The notes beneath the pieces are model-generated. The model did not search any database. It was not told where the DNA came from and saw nothing but the letters and a program-made list of their open reading frames with translations. Shown in pieces: positions 42,701 to 54,843 of a stretch of DNA of 55,753 bases (its first letter is position 1; the number at the start of each line of letters is the position of its first letter). Both the position numbers and the translations under genes were made by a program. The stretch spans positions 1-55,753 of the forward strand of contig CAZTQN010000028.1 of NCBI GenBank assembly GCA_964615765.1. Reading direction: 5' to 3'. The DNA is from CAZTQN01 sp964615765 (lineage in GTDB: Bacteria; Planctomycetota; Phycisphaerae; Phycisphaerales; UBA1924).

Positions 42701-42863
42701 GGTTGGCGTCGGCGGCGGCGTCGCGCGGCTCTTGGGCGGCGGCCCCGGAACCGTCGATGTCGCCCCAGGCCGGTGCGCCGGGGGCGAGGGCGAGGCCCGC
42801 CGCGACGAGCATCGCCAGCGCGCTCGGCGGGAACGGACTCATCTGCGGCGCACGGGCGGGCAT
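39798..42863 (-). CDS. Large exported protein, unknown function
   Basis: The 1021-residue product has a signal peptide (SALAMLVAAGLALAPGAPAW). Residues ~45-250 look like a carbohydrate-binding beta-sandwich (RSGTASVRLPTQGGSTSLRL and VSVTLPGRFPQAAWLQIDLE). The central 500 residues resemble a TIM-barrel-like glycoside-hydrolase layout (GIIAEDLPEPLLGRMPALTD, LTRYQLGGVGDPHVLRRDP), but I see no catalytic pair I can trust. The last ~190 residues contain IPPGQTIEIPITVTLSARQL, as in alpha-galactosidase-associated (NEW3) domains. A role in polysaccharide handling is a guess. The start at 42863 gives the signal peptide; a Met at 42842 is also possible. Confidence 0.75.
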   Translation of the reverse strand: MPARAPQMSPFPPSALAMLVAAGLALAPGAPAWGDIDGSGAAAQEPRDAAADANPDGPTTAARSRRIVRVFDFDEPANPDEVPAGWVRAQSPPQGVDRDKAPARPGFPDFNRAGFDFDTRRSGTASVRLPTQGGSTSLRLRPGEMPIFPDADYLVTAAVQTDALRSARAFLVARLLDQRLVPIPGAESRSAPVLSPGVWTNVSVTLPGRFPQAAWLQIDLELLQPAQFQPQPQGPLAQHTIVREDVRGAAWFDDVAIMQIPRARLWSSDPDNIIRARSTEAAGAAVGPTLFFSARDLAAEPLTADLVVFDVQGRPVDRLRSPITPDGRPLSWTPRLPLFGWYTARLTVRAGEEAVSSDAIDFAFLAPPPAASATAAALADRARLGIIAEDLPEPLLGRMPALTDQIGTGFLVLPLFDPALPAADQPAAALRRAPLYTALMERSQVITLSLPRVPDALARTLALDPSDAVGMAARSQSAWAPYLQPTIDTFGQRLTRYQLGGVGDPHVLRRDPAPPLAALESVLERLVPDPHLSLTWWADHDPPTIARPAGPTASGSTPPRPLIDGVTLLLPASFPDSALPEIIDRWTRTPMEPGQPPPQLTLVPELLDPDRFGAFARLSEMARRTISFWAAAGALGDDPSSPIPPPRLALKSPWRLVVDPDSPTPETAQRIDPGPALAAMHTLVDRLAGRRVVGTLAAPDGVRALILAARPAGASGTAAALERGAIVAWNVSAPEDRARVEFAPAGSSATLVDIFGNTQPILPAPPAGGSPADRAALVPILSAPVSATPTFIEDVDPYLALFVSGFRIEPAFLRAVASEHEQRLILTNPWPVRLAGKLQIRGDASSASGASGGAPSPDDWNVSPQGVIDFSIPPGQTIEIPITVTLSARQLAGRRDIAVIARVQADRAYPPIRLTAPVEIGLPELDLTPELILSPGPEGPDAIVSATITNRDTRARSLILEAAARGQATQQIQISDLAPGASTQRRFVFRAAAADLAGRRILVSLADPESAARLNKAVQVP

Positions 42864-42948
42864 GGGTGTGGTATCGGCTGAGTGAGTCGGTGATGTCGAG
42901 GTGCCTGCTGCCGAGTCGCCCGACCGGCGGGCCGGCCTACAACCCGGT

Positions 42949-44484
42949 ATGCAGCCAGCGGGCCAAGACGCATCGGCGGACGCAGCGCCGGAGGCTGCCG
43001 GGGTGATGGACGTGCAGCACCTGAGCGTACTGGCCGCCGGGCTCGCCGGCGCGGCCCGGCCGGGCGACTCGACATGGCGGGCCGACGCGCTGACCCCCGA
43101 GCAGCGGGCCTTCCGGGCCGAACTGGGCCTGACGCCCGATCGCCCGGTGGTCATGTCCGGGCATCAGGCGGGCATCTGGCACCCGGGCATCCTCGCCAAG
43201 TACGCGGCGATGGTGGCCATCGCGGAGCGGTGCGGGGCCCAGGCGGCCTGGCTCGTGGTGGATCAGGACGTCAACGACGCCGCCACCGTGCGCTACCCCG
43301 TGCTCATCGACGACGCCAAGGGCCGGCGGCTGGAGACGCGGACGTGGGCGATCGGCGGCGCGCCCGCAGCCAGCGCGATCGAGACCGCCGTGCCCACGGG
43401 CAGGCGAGCCGCGGTCCGCGTGACCGACGTGCCGGCCGACGCCCGCGCCGGAGGCGGCGCGGCCCCGGGGGTCGCTGACGGTCTCAACGCCATCCGGGCC
43501 GCGATGCAGGCCCACGCCGGCGCCGCGAGCGTCGCCCACCAGGTCGCGATGGCGGTCGTCGGGCCCGGCGGGCTGGCGGAAAAGGCGGTGCCGACGGCGG
43601 GTCAGCCCGCGACGCCGGTCCGGGTGATTTTCGCGAGCGATGTCGCGCGGACGGGGCTCATGCGCCGTCTCGCCGGGGCCATGGCGAGCGACCCGGCGGG
43701 GACGCGGGCAACGTACAACCGCGCCGTGCAAGACCACGGCGGCGCGGACGCGGGCGTGCGCGAACTGGGCGCGGGCGAGTTGCCGGTGTGGCGCATCGGG
43801 CGCGAGATCGGGGCCGAGCGGCGCGGCGGGACCGACGCGGACGTGCGCGATCAGGCCGCGGTGAACGCCGGTGAGATCGTGCCCCGCGCCCTGCTGCTGA
43901 CGGGCCTGATGCGGGCGGCGGGGTGCGACGGGTTCATTCACGGCACGGGCGGGGCCGGCCGCGACGGCGAGAGTGGCTACGACGCCGTCACCCAGGCCTG
44001 GCTGCACGCGTGGATCGGCATGGACGTCGCGCCGATGGCGATGGTGACGGCGACGCTGCGCCTCAGGATGCGCCTCGGGCGGGCCTTGCCGACGGTCGAA
44101 GAGGCGCAGCGCGTCGTCTGGGCGGCCCGCAGGGCCGAGCATTTCCCCGATCTGCTCGAGCAGGCCGGGGCGGCGGCGGAGCGGGCCCAACTGGTCGAGC
44201 GGCTGACCGCTCTGCGCCGAAAGCGGGACGCCGCCGGGCACGCCGAGCGCAAGCGCCTGTACCGCGAACTGCACGCGTTGCTGGACGCCGCCCGCGAGCG
44301 CGGCGGGGCGGCGCTGGAACGCTGGCGCGAGCAGGCCGAGCGGGCCCGGCGTGACGTAGCCCAGGCCGCCATCGCCGAGGATCGCACCTGGGCGTTCCCG
44401 ATGTACGAGCCCGACCAACTGCGGGCCCTTGCGACGGAGGCGACCGAGCACGCCGCGCGGGCGATGAGCGGCCTCGGCGCGTGA
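42949..44484 (+). CDS. BshC-like protein, unknown function
   Basis: The 511-residue product resembles bacillithiol synthase BshC only in outline. PVVMSGHQAGIWHPGILAKY followed by AAWLVVDQDVND corresponds to the TGQQ-x-G-L...YK and ...EDHD region of BshC. Near the C-terminal third, PRALLLTGLMRAAGCDGFIH, GTGGAGRDGESGYDAVTQAW and RVVWAARRAEHFPDLLEQAG match the order of the second half. The last 100 residues form the long coiled coil found in BshC. The family's Gln is replaced by His. No bshA or bshB is nearby. Start uncertain: ATG 42949 or ATG 43006, the latter with GGAGG about ten bases upstream. Confidence 0.6.
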   Translation: MQPAGQDASADAAPEAAGVMDVQHLSVLAAGLAGAARPGDSTWRADALTPEQRAFRAELGLTPDRPVVMSGHQAGIWHPGILAKYAAMVAIAERCGAQAAWLVVDQDVNDAATVRYPVLIDDAKGRRLETRTWAIGGAPAASAIETAVPTGRRAAVRVTDVPADARAGGGAAPGVADGLNAIRAAMQAHAGAASVAHQVAMAVVGPGGLAEKAVPTAGQPATPVRVIFASDVARTGLMRRLAGAMASDPAGTRATYNRAVQDHGGADAGVRELGAGELPVWRIGREIGAERRGGTDADVRDQAAVNAGEIVPRALLLTGLMRAAGCDGFIHGTGGAGRDGESGYDAVTQAWLHAWIGMDVAPMAMVTATLRLRMRLGRALPTVEEAQRVVWAARRAEHFPDLLEQAGAAAERAQLVERLTALRRKRDAAGHAERKRLYRELHALLDAARERGGAALERWREQAERARRDVAQAAIAEDRTWAFPMYEPDQLRALATEATEHAARAMSGLGA

Positions 44485-44526
44485 TGGCGCTGGGTGCAAC
44501 GCGGCGGCCGACTAGGATCGCCCGCT

Positions 44527-46770
<2,244 letters not shown>

Positions 46771-46864
46771 GCTTCTGCTTGCGCTCCTCAAACGCCGCGG
46801 GATTGAAGCCCGGGGGGTTGTGCCGTCGATAGCCCTCGCGGGCGGGCCGGGCAGGAGCGGCCGA

Positions 46865-47467
46865 ATGACGACGGGCGAACTGACGCGGATCGACGAGCGC
46901 CGGGCGTTCTGGGATGAGGCCTCCCGCTGGGAGCGCAACTGCCTCGCGATCCAGGAGCCGTACAAGTCGATCCCCGGGTGGGAGGGGTTGATCTGCGGGA
47001 AGAGCGTGCTGGAAATCGGCCCGGGGGACGGGCGGCAGTTTCTGACGCTGTCGGCCCTCGCGGGGCGGTACGCCATCGCGGACATCTCGCCGCGGGTGCT
47101 CGGGCATGAGCTGTACCGCAACGTCCCGCGGTACCGCATCGACGGGTACGACACCTTCGCCGCGCCGGAGCTGTTTCACACCATCACGTTCTGGTACGTA
47201 ATCCACCACGTGCTCGTGGACGAGGCGCCGGAGCTGATGGCGGCGGCCCGCCGGCACCTGCGCCCGGGCGGCTCCCTGCTGTTCAACGCGCCCGACTGTG
47301 CGCTCGAGGCGGAGTACCTCAGCGAGCGCGCCGGCGACGGGTTCAAGACCACGCCGTGGGACCGCGCCACGCTGGAGCGCGTGCTGGGCGACAACGGCTT
47401 CGCCGTTCGTCACTGGGTCGAACTCGCGGCTAACTGCGTCGCGATTCACGCCGAACTGCGGTCGTAG
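46865..47467 (+). CDS. Class I SAM-dependent methyltransferase
   Basis: The 200-residue product has AGGAG eight bases before its ATG. The AdoMet-binding motif I is SVLEIGPGDGRQFLTLSALA. YAIADISPRVLGHELYRNV fits the strand-2 acidic region, TITFWYVIHHVLVDEAPELM motif II and ARRHLRPGGSLLFNAPD motif III. The acceptor is not predictable from sequence; the layout resembles small-molecule methyltransferases of envelope or secondary-metabolite clusters. It follows glnS by 94 bases and ends 21 bases from a convergent HxlR gene. Confidence 0.85.
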   Translation: MTTGELTRIDERRAFWDEASRWERNCLAIQEPYKSIPGWEGLICGKSVLEIGPGDGRQFLTLSALAGRYAIADISPRVLGHELYRNVPRYRIDGYDTFAAPELFHTITFWYVIHHVLVDEAPELMAAARRHLRPGGSLLFNAPDCALEAEYLSERAGDGFKTTPWDRATLERVLGDNGFAVRHWVELAANCVAIHAELRS

Positions 47468-47488
47468 CCCAGTCGGGAGTCGCTCGGT

Positions 47489-47845
47489 TCACCGCGCGGG
47501 CGACGCGGGCGCGATGCGAGCCTGCGTGCCGGGAATGTTCGCCAGGCCCCAGTCACGCAAGGCTTCCAGCACGGGCATCAGGCTGCGGCCCTTATTTGTG
47601 AGCTTGTACCGGGCCGCCCCGGCCCGCTGGTCCGAAGGTTCGGACGCGATCAGCCCCGCGTCGGTCAACCACTCGAGCCGATCAGCCAGAATGTTGCTCG
47701 CGATGCGTTCCGGCGAGCGCATGAACTCGTGGAAGTGCGCCTTGCCCGCCCACAGATCGCGCAGCACCAGCAGCGTCCAGCGATCGCCCACCAGGTCGAG
47801 CGTGCACGCGACGGGGCACGGCGAGCGCCGCTTCGACCGCTTCAC
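47489..47845 (-). CDS. HxlR-family transcriptional regulator
   Basis: The 118-residue winged-helix regulator has the family's CPVACTLDLVGDRWTLLVLR start (Cys-Pro, then the W of helix 1) and WAGKAHFHEFMRSPERIASN as recognition region. ILADRLEWLTDAGLIASEPS and ARYKLTNKGRSLMPVLEAL follow. It lacks the long N-terminal tail of the HxlR protein at 3331-3888. It is encoded downstream of, and overlaps by four bases, a monooxygenase-fold gene, which suggests autoregulation of the pair. Confidence 0.9.
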   Translation of the reverse strand: MKRSKRRSPCPVACTLDLVGDRWTLLVLRDLWAGKAHFHEFMRSPERIASNILADRLEWLTDAGLIASEPSDQRAGAARYKLTNKGRSLMPVLEALRDWGLANIPGTQARIAPASPAR

Positions 47846-48492
47846 GGGCGGGCCCCAACGCTCACGCCTGACGAACTCGACCCATAGTCCTTCGCTGCCA
47901 CGCTCGCCAAGCGTGCTTTGACATCAGCCCACGACGGCGGCACCTGGTCCTTCGCCAGCGTGAAGCGGTGAAACTTGGCCCACTTGACGGCGGGCATGCC
48001 CTTGCGGATCGCTTCGCGGTGCGTCGGCGAACGAACAAACGCATCAAGCGCCGCCTCGTCTTTCCACACGGTCATCGTCCACACCTCGTGCCCGAACACG
48101 CGGGTGCGAACGGCGTGCCCGATGTACCCCGGCGTGCCCGGGAGCGAGGCGACCACGCGCTGGGTGTAGTCGTCAAAGTCGCGCCGGTTGTCCGGATCAA
48201 GCCCGGCGTTGGTGAGCCCGACGACGACCGTGTCCCCGGCGTCGGAGAGCGTGACGCCGCGGTCCCGCGAGTACCCGTCGCCGCGGAACGGCGTGGCGAG
48301 TTGGCAGCCCGGGAGCCACTTGAGCAGGCCCGCCGCGCCGAGCGCGACGGTGGCGAAGCCGAGCCCCCGGCGTGCCCATCGACGCGGGCGTGCACGCCCA
48401 GGCGGTGTCGCCTGGGTCGTCGGTGCGGCGGTCAGGGTGCTGGTCGGTGTGCTGGTGGCGGTGGTCGTCACGGCCGTTCCAATCGCTTGCAA
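47842..48492 (-). CDS. Membrane-anchored antibiotic-biosynthesis-monooxygenase-fold protein
   Basis: The 216-residue product has a Thr-rich N-terminus, Arg-rich turn (RARPRRWARRG) and a hydrophobic stretch GLGFATVALGAAGLLKWLPG followed by Cys, which may be a membrane anchor or lipobox. Residues ~90-190 fit the dimeric alpha+beta-barrel fold (DTVVVGLTNAG, FDDYTQRVVASLPGTPGYIG, EVWTMTVWKDEAALDAFVRS). They resemble DUF3291/ABM-type proteins that oxidise or bind aromatic compounds. It has no cofactor motif. It is co-transcribed with the HxlR regulator, with which it shares four bases. Confidence 0.75.
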   Translation of the reverse strand: MQAIGTAVTTTATSTPTSTLTAAPTTQATPPGRARPRRWARRGLGFATVALGAAGLLKWLPGCQLATPFRGDGYSRDRGVTLSDAGDTVVVGLTNAGLDPDNRRDFDDYTQRVVASLPGTPGYIGHAVRTRVFGHEVWTMTVWKDEAALDAFVRSPTHREAIRKGMPAVKWAKFHRFTLAKDQVPPSWADVKARLASVAAKDYGSSSSGVSVGARP

Positions 48493-48546
48493 AGTGCAAG
48501 TGATATCGGCGCGAGCACCCCGGCGGATGCACCCGGCCCGCCCGCT

Positions 48547-50609
<2,063 letters not shown>

Positions 50610-50613
<4 letters not shown>

Positions 50614-50975
50614 GAGTGCGTCGAAGGAGTGGAGGACAAGGCGGGCGCGATCAGCACGCCCTCAGCCAGCCGCGGCGACAGCCCGATCCGGCATCGCCCG
50701 CCGCAGCGACACCGCCCGCCGTCGGTCCCGCCCACGGCGACCACGCACGGATTCCCCACGCGGCACACCCGCACCCGGGCGTTCACGCACAGCCCCATCG
50801 CCCGCAGATACGCCGCGTCCGCCGGATCCACGTGCATCGCCACCACCACGCCCGTCTGCCCAACGCTCATTCGGGTGATCGGCTCGCCGACAGCCGCCCC
50901 CGGCGCGGGCGACTCGGGTGAGCCCGCGACCGCGGGCACGGAACGGGAAGTGGTGGGGGTCATGACCTGCGGCAT
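50610..50975 (-). CDS. feoA: FeoA-like SH3-domain protein, cysteine-rich
   Basis: FeoA is a small SH3-like cytosolic partner of FeoB. The 121-residue product has the domain at about residues 32-110: RMSVGQTGVVVAMHVDPADA, AYLRAMGLCVNARVRVCRVG, then ARVRVCRVGNPCVVAVGG. The segment normally carrying the polar loop is unusual, GGRCRCGGRCRIGLSPRLAE, with four Cys in nine residues plus two more upstream, so metal or Fe-S binding is conceivable. I chose ATG 50975 because the Fur-like box at 50997-51013 lies just upstream; longer forms would run through that box. Confidence 0.88.
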
Positions 50976-50996
50976 CGCCGAAGGATGGTATTCTCG

Positions 50997-51013
50997 TTGA
51001 GATTGAGTCGCAA
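50997..51013 (-). promoter_or_regulatory. Fur-like box upstream of feoAB
   Basis: TTGAGATTGAGTCGCAA is symmetrical at 12 of its 17 positions (TTG-N-GA-N-T-N-A-N-TC-N-CAA). It resembles the 7-1-7 Fur recognition dyad. It lies 22 bases before the feoA start codon and only six bases from the stop codon of the gene behind it. Confidence 0.6.
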
Positions 51014-51018
51014 CACCC

Positions 51019-53166
51019 TCAGCGACGGGGACCGACATCTCCGGTCGGGTGCGTAAACCGCACGGCGTCCCGCAGCAGCCGCCAGTCATGGACATCCCCG
51101 ACGCTGTCGCCGGTCAGGTCCGCCCCGGCCCCGCTCGCGGCGAGCAGAAGGTACAAGTCCTCCGCGTCGATGGCGCCGTCGCCGTTGCGATCGAACGTCG
51201 GCGCCGCTGGGCTCCCCGCCGGGGCCAAAGCGTCCAGTTCCAGCACCGTGATGAATGCGTCCGGCGCGGCGAGCGTGCACTCCACCCGCACGCCCGTGAT
51301 CAGCGTTGGCTGCGACAGCGGCGCATCGACGATCGCGAACGGGGCCAGCGCGTTCGACGGCGCGAGCGGCGTGGCCAGCGGCGCTGGTTCCCAGGTGGCC
51401 CCGACGCGCACAAAGAACGCCGGGTTCGGGCACCCGCCGCCGATCGTGGCCGGTGCGGAGAACGTCGGCGGCGTGAAGCGATCGCCGGTGATCAGCCGCA
51501 GCGTGTGGGCTGTGACAGGGCGGTCGTAGGTCACGGTCAGCGTGTGCACAGGATCCGGCGACGCGGGTGACCGCTGCGTCGAGACATACCCCGGTGCGGC
51601 GGCCCCGGCCCGGCTCGCCGGCGGATCGATCCCGCGGAAGTCGTGCTCCACCCCGTCCGCCGCGAGCGCGGCGTCCGCCGAGCCAAAGCCGGGCTGCGGC
51701 CCGCCGGACACCGAAACCGTCGCCACAACACTCCCGCCCGCGGCCCGAACGGCGTGATTCGCGCTCCGATCCATCAGGCCCCGCGTCGGGCTGAACGCCA
51801 GCGCCCCGGGCCCCGTCAGCGGCACGCTCGGCGGCAACAGCCACCGCTGCACATCCGCCAGACCCCCCGCACCCCGCACCTCCGCATCGATCAGCGGCAT
51901 CATGCGGGCCGCCATGAGTGGGAACGAGTCCTCGGCGGCGGCGTTCGCGGGCAGATAGTCGATCAGCCCGTCGCGCGTCGACGACCACAGGAACGTGCCC
52001 GCCGTCCACCCAAGGTCGGCGTTGAACGCCGGCGTACGCAGAAACGCCACCAGCCCCGCGATGGTCGCCGCCTGGTTGTCGCAATCCCACCCGGCGCTGG
52101 TGGCGATGCGCAGCGTGCGCCGGTAATCAAGCTCGCCGTAGAGCAGGCTCAGCACGCCCGCGGCGAGATTGATGGACGACTCGTACCACGTGCGGTGCAC
52201 AAAGCCGCTGGCCGCCGCGTCCCGCTGGTACCGCTCATAGACCAGGTCGCGGGCGGCTTCCCAGTCATTCGGGTTGGGGTTGGCCAGATACTCGGCGACG
52301 ACAAAGTCGATGATGTCCGCCGCCTTCGAGGTGTCGGGGATGAACGCCCGGGCCGAGCGCGTCAGCCACAGCGCCTGCTCCGTCGGCGGCAGCGCCGGAT
52401 CAACAACCGGCGCCAGGCTGTACAGCAGCACATAAAACTGGGCCGCGTGCACCGCGTGCCCCGCCGCGGTGGTGCGAATCGGCAGGTCCGCGATCTCCAG
52501 CGCCCGCTGCGGCATGCCCGGCGCGAGCAGCCCGAACAACTCGGTCGTGAGCTGCGCGTCGATCATCAGCGAGTCGTCGCTCGTGCGCACCGTGCTGTGG
52601 GCCAGGCCCTGGGCCACCGCGGTCATCGGCGGACGAACACCCCGCGCCATCAACCCGCGCGCCGACGCGTTGGAGACCCAGATCGATCGGTTGATGTGGG
52701 CCGTCCACCCCGCGGCGATCTGCGCCGGCGTCAATCGCAGCGTGTTGTACTGCGTGCACAGGTGCAGATACACGTACTCAATGTCCGTGTCGTCGTCGGC
52801 GTTCCACGGGTTGCCCCACAGGTAGTAATCCAGCGGCAGCCACGGGCGATCGGCGAACGGAAACGTGCCCCAGTCGGCATCCGTGAAAAACGGCGGGGCG
52901 TTGCGCGTCCCTTCCGCGCGAAGGCCCGTCCAGTTCGCGATGCACGTGCCCCGCCACAGGGCTTCCAGCCGGCCGGCGAACTCGCCCCGGTCGATGGCCC
53001 GCGGGTTGGCATCCCCGGCGGCGGCGGCGGGATGGGCGCCGGCCGAAACAAGCACCGCGGCGGCAAGGGCAAGGGCCCGCTCAACACCGCTCCCCGTCGA
53101 TTGCCCCGGGGCGCAAGGCCGCCGCGGGTGGAGGCCGAGCGGGCGGAGGTACGATACGAGTTTCAC
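51019..53166 (-). CDS. Exported ADP-ribosylglycohydrolase-like protein with dockerin
   Basis: The 715-residue product has a signal peptide (RALALAAAVLVSAGAHPAAA). Its first ~420 residues match the ADP-ribosylglycohydrolase (ARH/DraG) fold. The acidic metal motif is NADDDTDIEYVYLHLCTQYN near residues 120-140 and the C-terminal motif is TSAGWDCDNQAATIAGLVAF near 355-375, with the paired Asp residues that bind two Mg2+. The middle part is a discoidin-like beta domain (TLTVTYDRPVTAHTLRLITG). The C-terminus is a dockerin type I pair (TFDRNGDGAIDAEDLYLLLA, LTGDSVGDVHDWRLLRDAVR). I chose the GTG at 53166; a second GTG just before the signal helix is possible. Export makes a DNA- or protein-repair role unlikely. 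Confidence 0.82.
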   Translation of the reverse strand: MKLVSYLRPLGLHPRRPCAPGQSTGSGVERALALAAAVLVSAGAHPAAAAGDANPRAIDRGEFAGRLEALWRGTCIANWTGLRAEGTRNAPPFFTDADWGTFPFADRPWLPLDYYLWGNPWNADDDTDIEYVYLHLCTQYNTLRLTPAQIAAGWTAHINRSIWVSNASARGLMARGVRPPMTAVAQGLAHSTVRTSDDSLMIDAQLTTELFGLLAPGMPQRALEIADLPIRTTAAGHAVHAAQFYVLLYSLAPVVDPALPPTEQALWLTRSARAFIPDTSKAADIIDFVVAEYLANPNPNDWEAARDLVYERYQRDAAASGFVHRTWYESSINLAAGVLSLLYGELDYRRTLRIATSAGWDCDNQAATIAGLVAFLRTPAFNADLGWTAGTFLWSSTRDGLIDYLPANAAAEDSFPLMAARMMPLIDAEVRGAGGLADVQRWLLPPSVPLTGPGALAFSPTRGLMDRSANHAVRAAGGSVVATVSVSGGPQPGFGSADAALAADGVEHDFRGIDPPASRAGAAAPGYVSTQRSPASPDPVHTLTVTYDRPVTAHTLRLITGDRFTPPTFSAPATIGGGCPNPAFFVRVGATWEPAPLATPLAPSNALAPFAIVDAPLSQPTLITGVRVECTLAAPDAFITVLELDALAPAGSPAAPTFDRNGDGAIDAEDLYLLLAASGAGADLTGDSVGDVHDWRLLRDAVRFTHPTGDVGPRR

Positions 53167-53207
53167 GCGGTGGCTCGGGGACGCGGGGCTTTCCCGGATC
53201 GAGAGGT

Positions 53208-53254
53208 TGGGTGGGGGGGAGGGGGAGGTGGGGGGGTGGGGGGGAGCGGGCGGG
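53208..53254 (+). repeat. G-rich tract with quadruplex potential
   Basis: Runs of G of length three to seven separated by one or two bases (GGGTGGGGGGGAGGGGGAGG, then TGGGGGGGTGGGGGGG) fill the divergent gap between the exported protein and the GT-C gene. They lie just upstream of the ATG at 53260. Confidence 0.6.
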
Positions 53255-53259
53255 TAAGT

Positions 53260-54843
53260 ATGGATCAGCGTCCGGCCAGCCGCAACTCCGAACCTTCTCC
53301 GCCCGCTGAGAAAGCGGGGGTTTCGGGCGCCGTGGGCGGTGTCCGAGAAGCCGCCACGTCGCGGGGGAGCGGGTGGGCCCTGGTCCCGCCGCTGGTCCTG
53401 AGCGTGGTCGTCGCCGGGTTTGTCGGGCTGGTGCTGGTGGCGGGGGTGGTGCGCGGGCGGGGCGCGTTCGACCAGATCAACTTTCACCTGCCCACCATCC
53501 GGCAGTTCGCGGCCGAGTGGCCCCGGGTCGATCTGCACGACTACCTCTCCGCGACCGCGCCGGGGTACCACCTCGCGCTCGCGGCCCTCAGCAAAGTCGG
53601 CGTCTCGGGCGTAACGGGCCTGCGCGTCGCGGCGGCCGGGTTCTCGGTGGCGCTCGCGTGGCTGCTGGGCGTGATGCTGTGGCGCCGGGCCGCCAGCGCA
53701 AGCCAGACGCCAACCGACGCCGCGTGGCGGGCCGTCTTGTGCGGGCTGCCGGTGGTGACCTCGATGTACGTCCTCATCCCCGCCGGGTGGCTGCAGCCGG
53801 ACAACGCGGGGTGGCTCGGCGTGTTGGCGATCATGGCGCTCACGATGCCCGCCGTCAGCGGTGACGGCGGGCGCGGGGTGGGCGGAGTTCGGTCCGCGGG
53901 TGGGCTGGGGATCGTGCGGCTCGGCGTGTGCGCCTTGGTGCTCACCGCGCTCGTGTTCACGCGCCAGTCCCACATCTGGGCCGCGGCCCTGGTGTGGGCT
54001 GGCGCGTGGATCGGGGCGGCCGCCGTGCCCCGCTCGGGCGTCGTCCACGTCTGCTCGCAGCCCGCCCGCCGCGTCGGGCTGACGGCGGTCGCGCTCCTCG
54101 CGACACTGCCCGCCGCCGCAATGCTCTGGTGGCTGCACGCCCTCTGGGGCGGGCTCACGCCGCCCAAGTTCCGTGTGCAGCACGGCGGGGGCTTCAACCC
54201 CGCAACGCCCGCCCTTGCCCTCGCGCTCGTCGGGGTCTATTCCGTCTTCTTCGCCGGCTGGGTCGGCCCGCGCCTGTTGCTGCTGCTGGCCCGAAAGCCG
54301 GTGCTCGTGCTCAGCGTCGGACTCGCCGGCGCCGTGGCGGCCCTTCTGCCCGAAACGACCTACCAATATGAAGCCCGCGCCAGCGGCCTGTGGAACGTCG
54401 TCCGCGCCATGGAAGCCCGCGGCATCATCATCGCCGGACGCACCAGCCCGCTCCTGGTCATCCTCGCCGGGCTCGGCGCCGTGAGCCTGGCCGGGTGGCT
54501 CGGCATGCTCCGCCCCGCGGCCCGGTGGTACGCGATCGCGGGGCTCCTCGCCTTCATCGCCGCCCAGACCGCCAACGCCAACGCCTGGCAGCGCTACCTC
54601 GAGCCGATGCTGCTCATCGCGCTCGCCCTCATCGCGGCGGGCGTCGAGCGGATCGGCACCGGCTACCGCGGCTTCGACCGCGCCACCGGCGTGGCCCGCA
54701 TCGCCGGGCCCGTGGCCTTGGCGATCGTCCTGCTCGGGCTCACCTACCAATCGCTGCAAACGCCGGAACAGTGGACCGCGCCGGTGCGTCCGGATGCGCT
54801 GCAAATCCTGCGGGATTCGGGCGACATCGCCCCGCCGCCGTGA
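53260..54843 (+). CDS. GT-C-type membrane glycosyltransferase, ALG10-like first loop
   Basis: The 527-residue protein has about eleven hydrophobic segments. The first outer loop reads RGAFDQINFHLPTIRQFAAE, then DLHDYLSATAPGYHLALAAL. The order Asp, F-H-x-P, then a PGYHL-type segment recalls the DE-x-FHxPQ ... TTPGLY loop of the eukaryotic ALG10 alpha-1,2-glucosyltransferase, a GT-C enzyme using polyprenyl-phosphate-glucose. The acidic residue is Asp-Gln rather than Asp-Glu. Position next to gmd supports a role in surface glycan synthesis. I assign the fold with moderate and the reaction with low confidence. Confidence 0.65.
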   Translation: MDQRPASRNSEPSPPAEKAGVSGAVGGVREAATSRGSGWALVPPLVLSVVVAGFVGLVLVAGVVRGRGAFDQINFHLPTIRQFAAEWPRVDLHDYLSATAPGYHLALAALSKVGVSGVTGLRVAAAGFSVALAWLLGVMLWRRAASASQTPTDAAWRAVLCGLPVVTSMYVLIPAGWLQPDNAGWLGVLAIMALTMPAVSGDGGRGVGGVRSAGGLGIVRLGVCALVLTALVFTRQSHIWAAALVWAGAWIGAAAVPRSGVVHVCSQPARRVGLTAVALLATLPAAAMLWWLHALWGGLTPPKFRVQHGGGFNPATPALALALVGVYSVFFAGWVGPRLLLLLARKPVLVLSVGLAGAVAALLPETTYQYEARASGLWNVVRAMEARGIIIAGRTSPLLVILAGLGAVSLAGWLGMLRPAARWYAIAGLLAFIAAQTANANAWQRYLEPMLLIALALIAAGVERIGTGYRGFDRATGVARIAGPVALAIVLLGLTYQSLQTPEQWTAPVRPDALQILRDSGDIAPPP

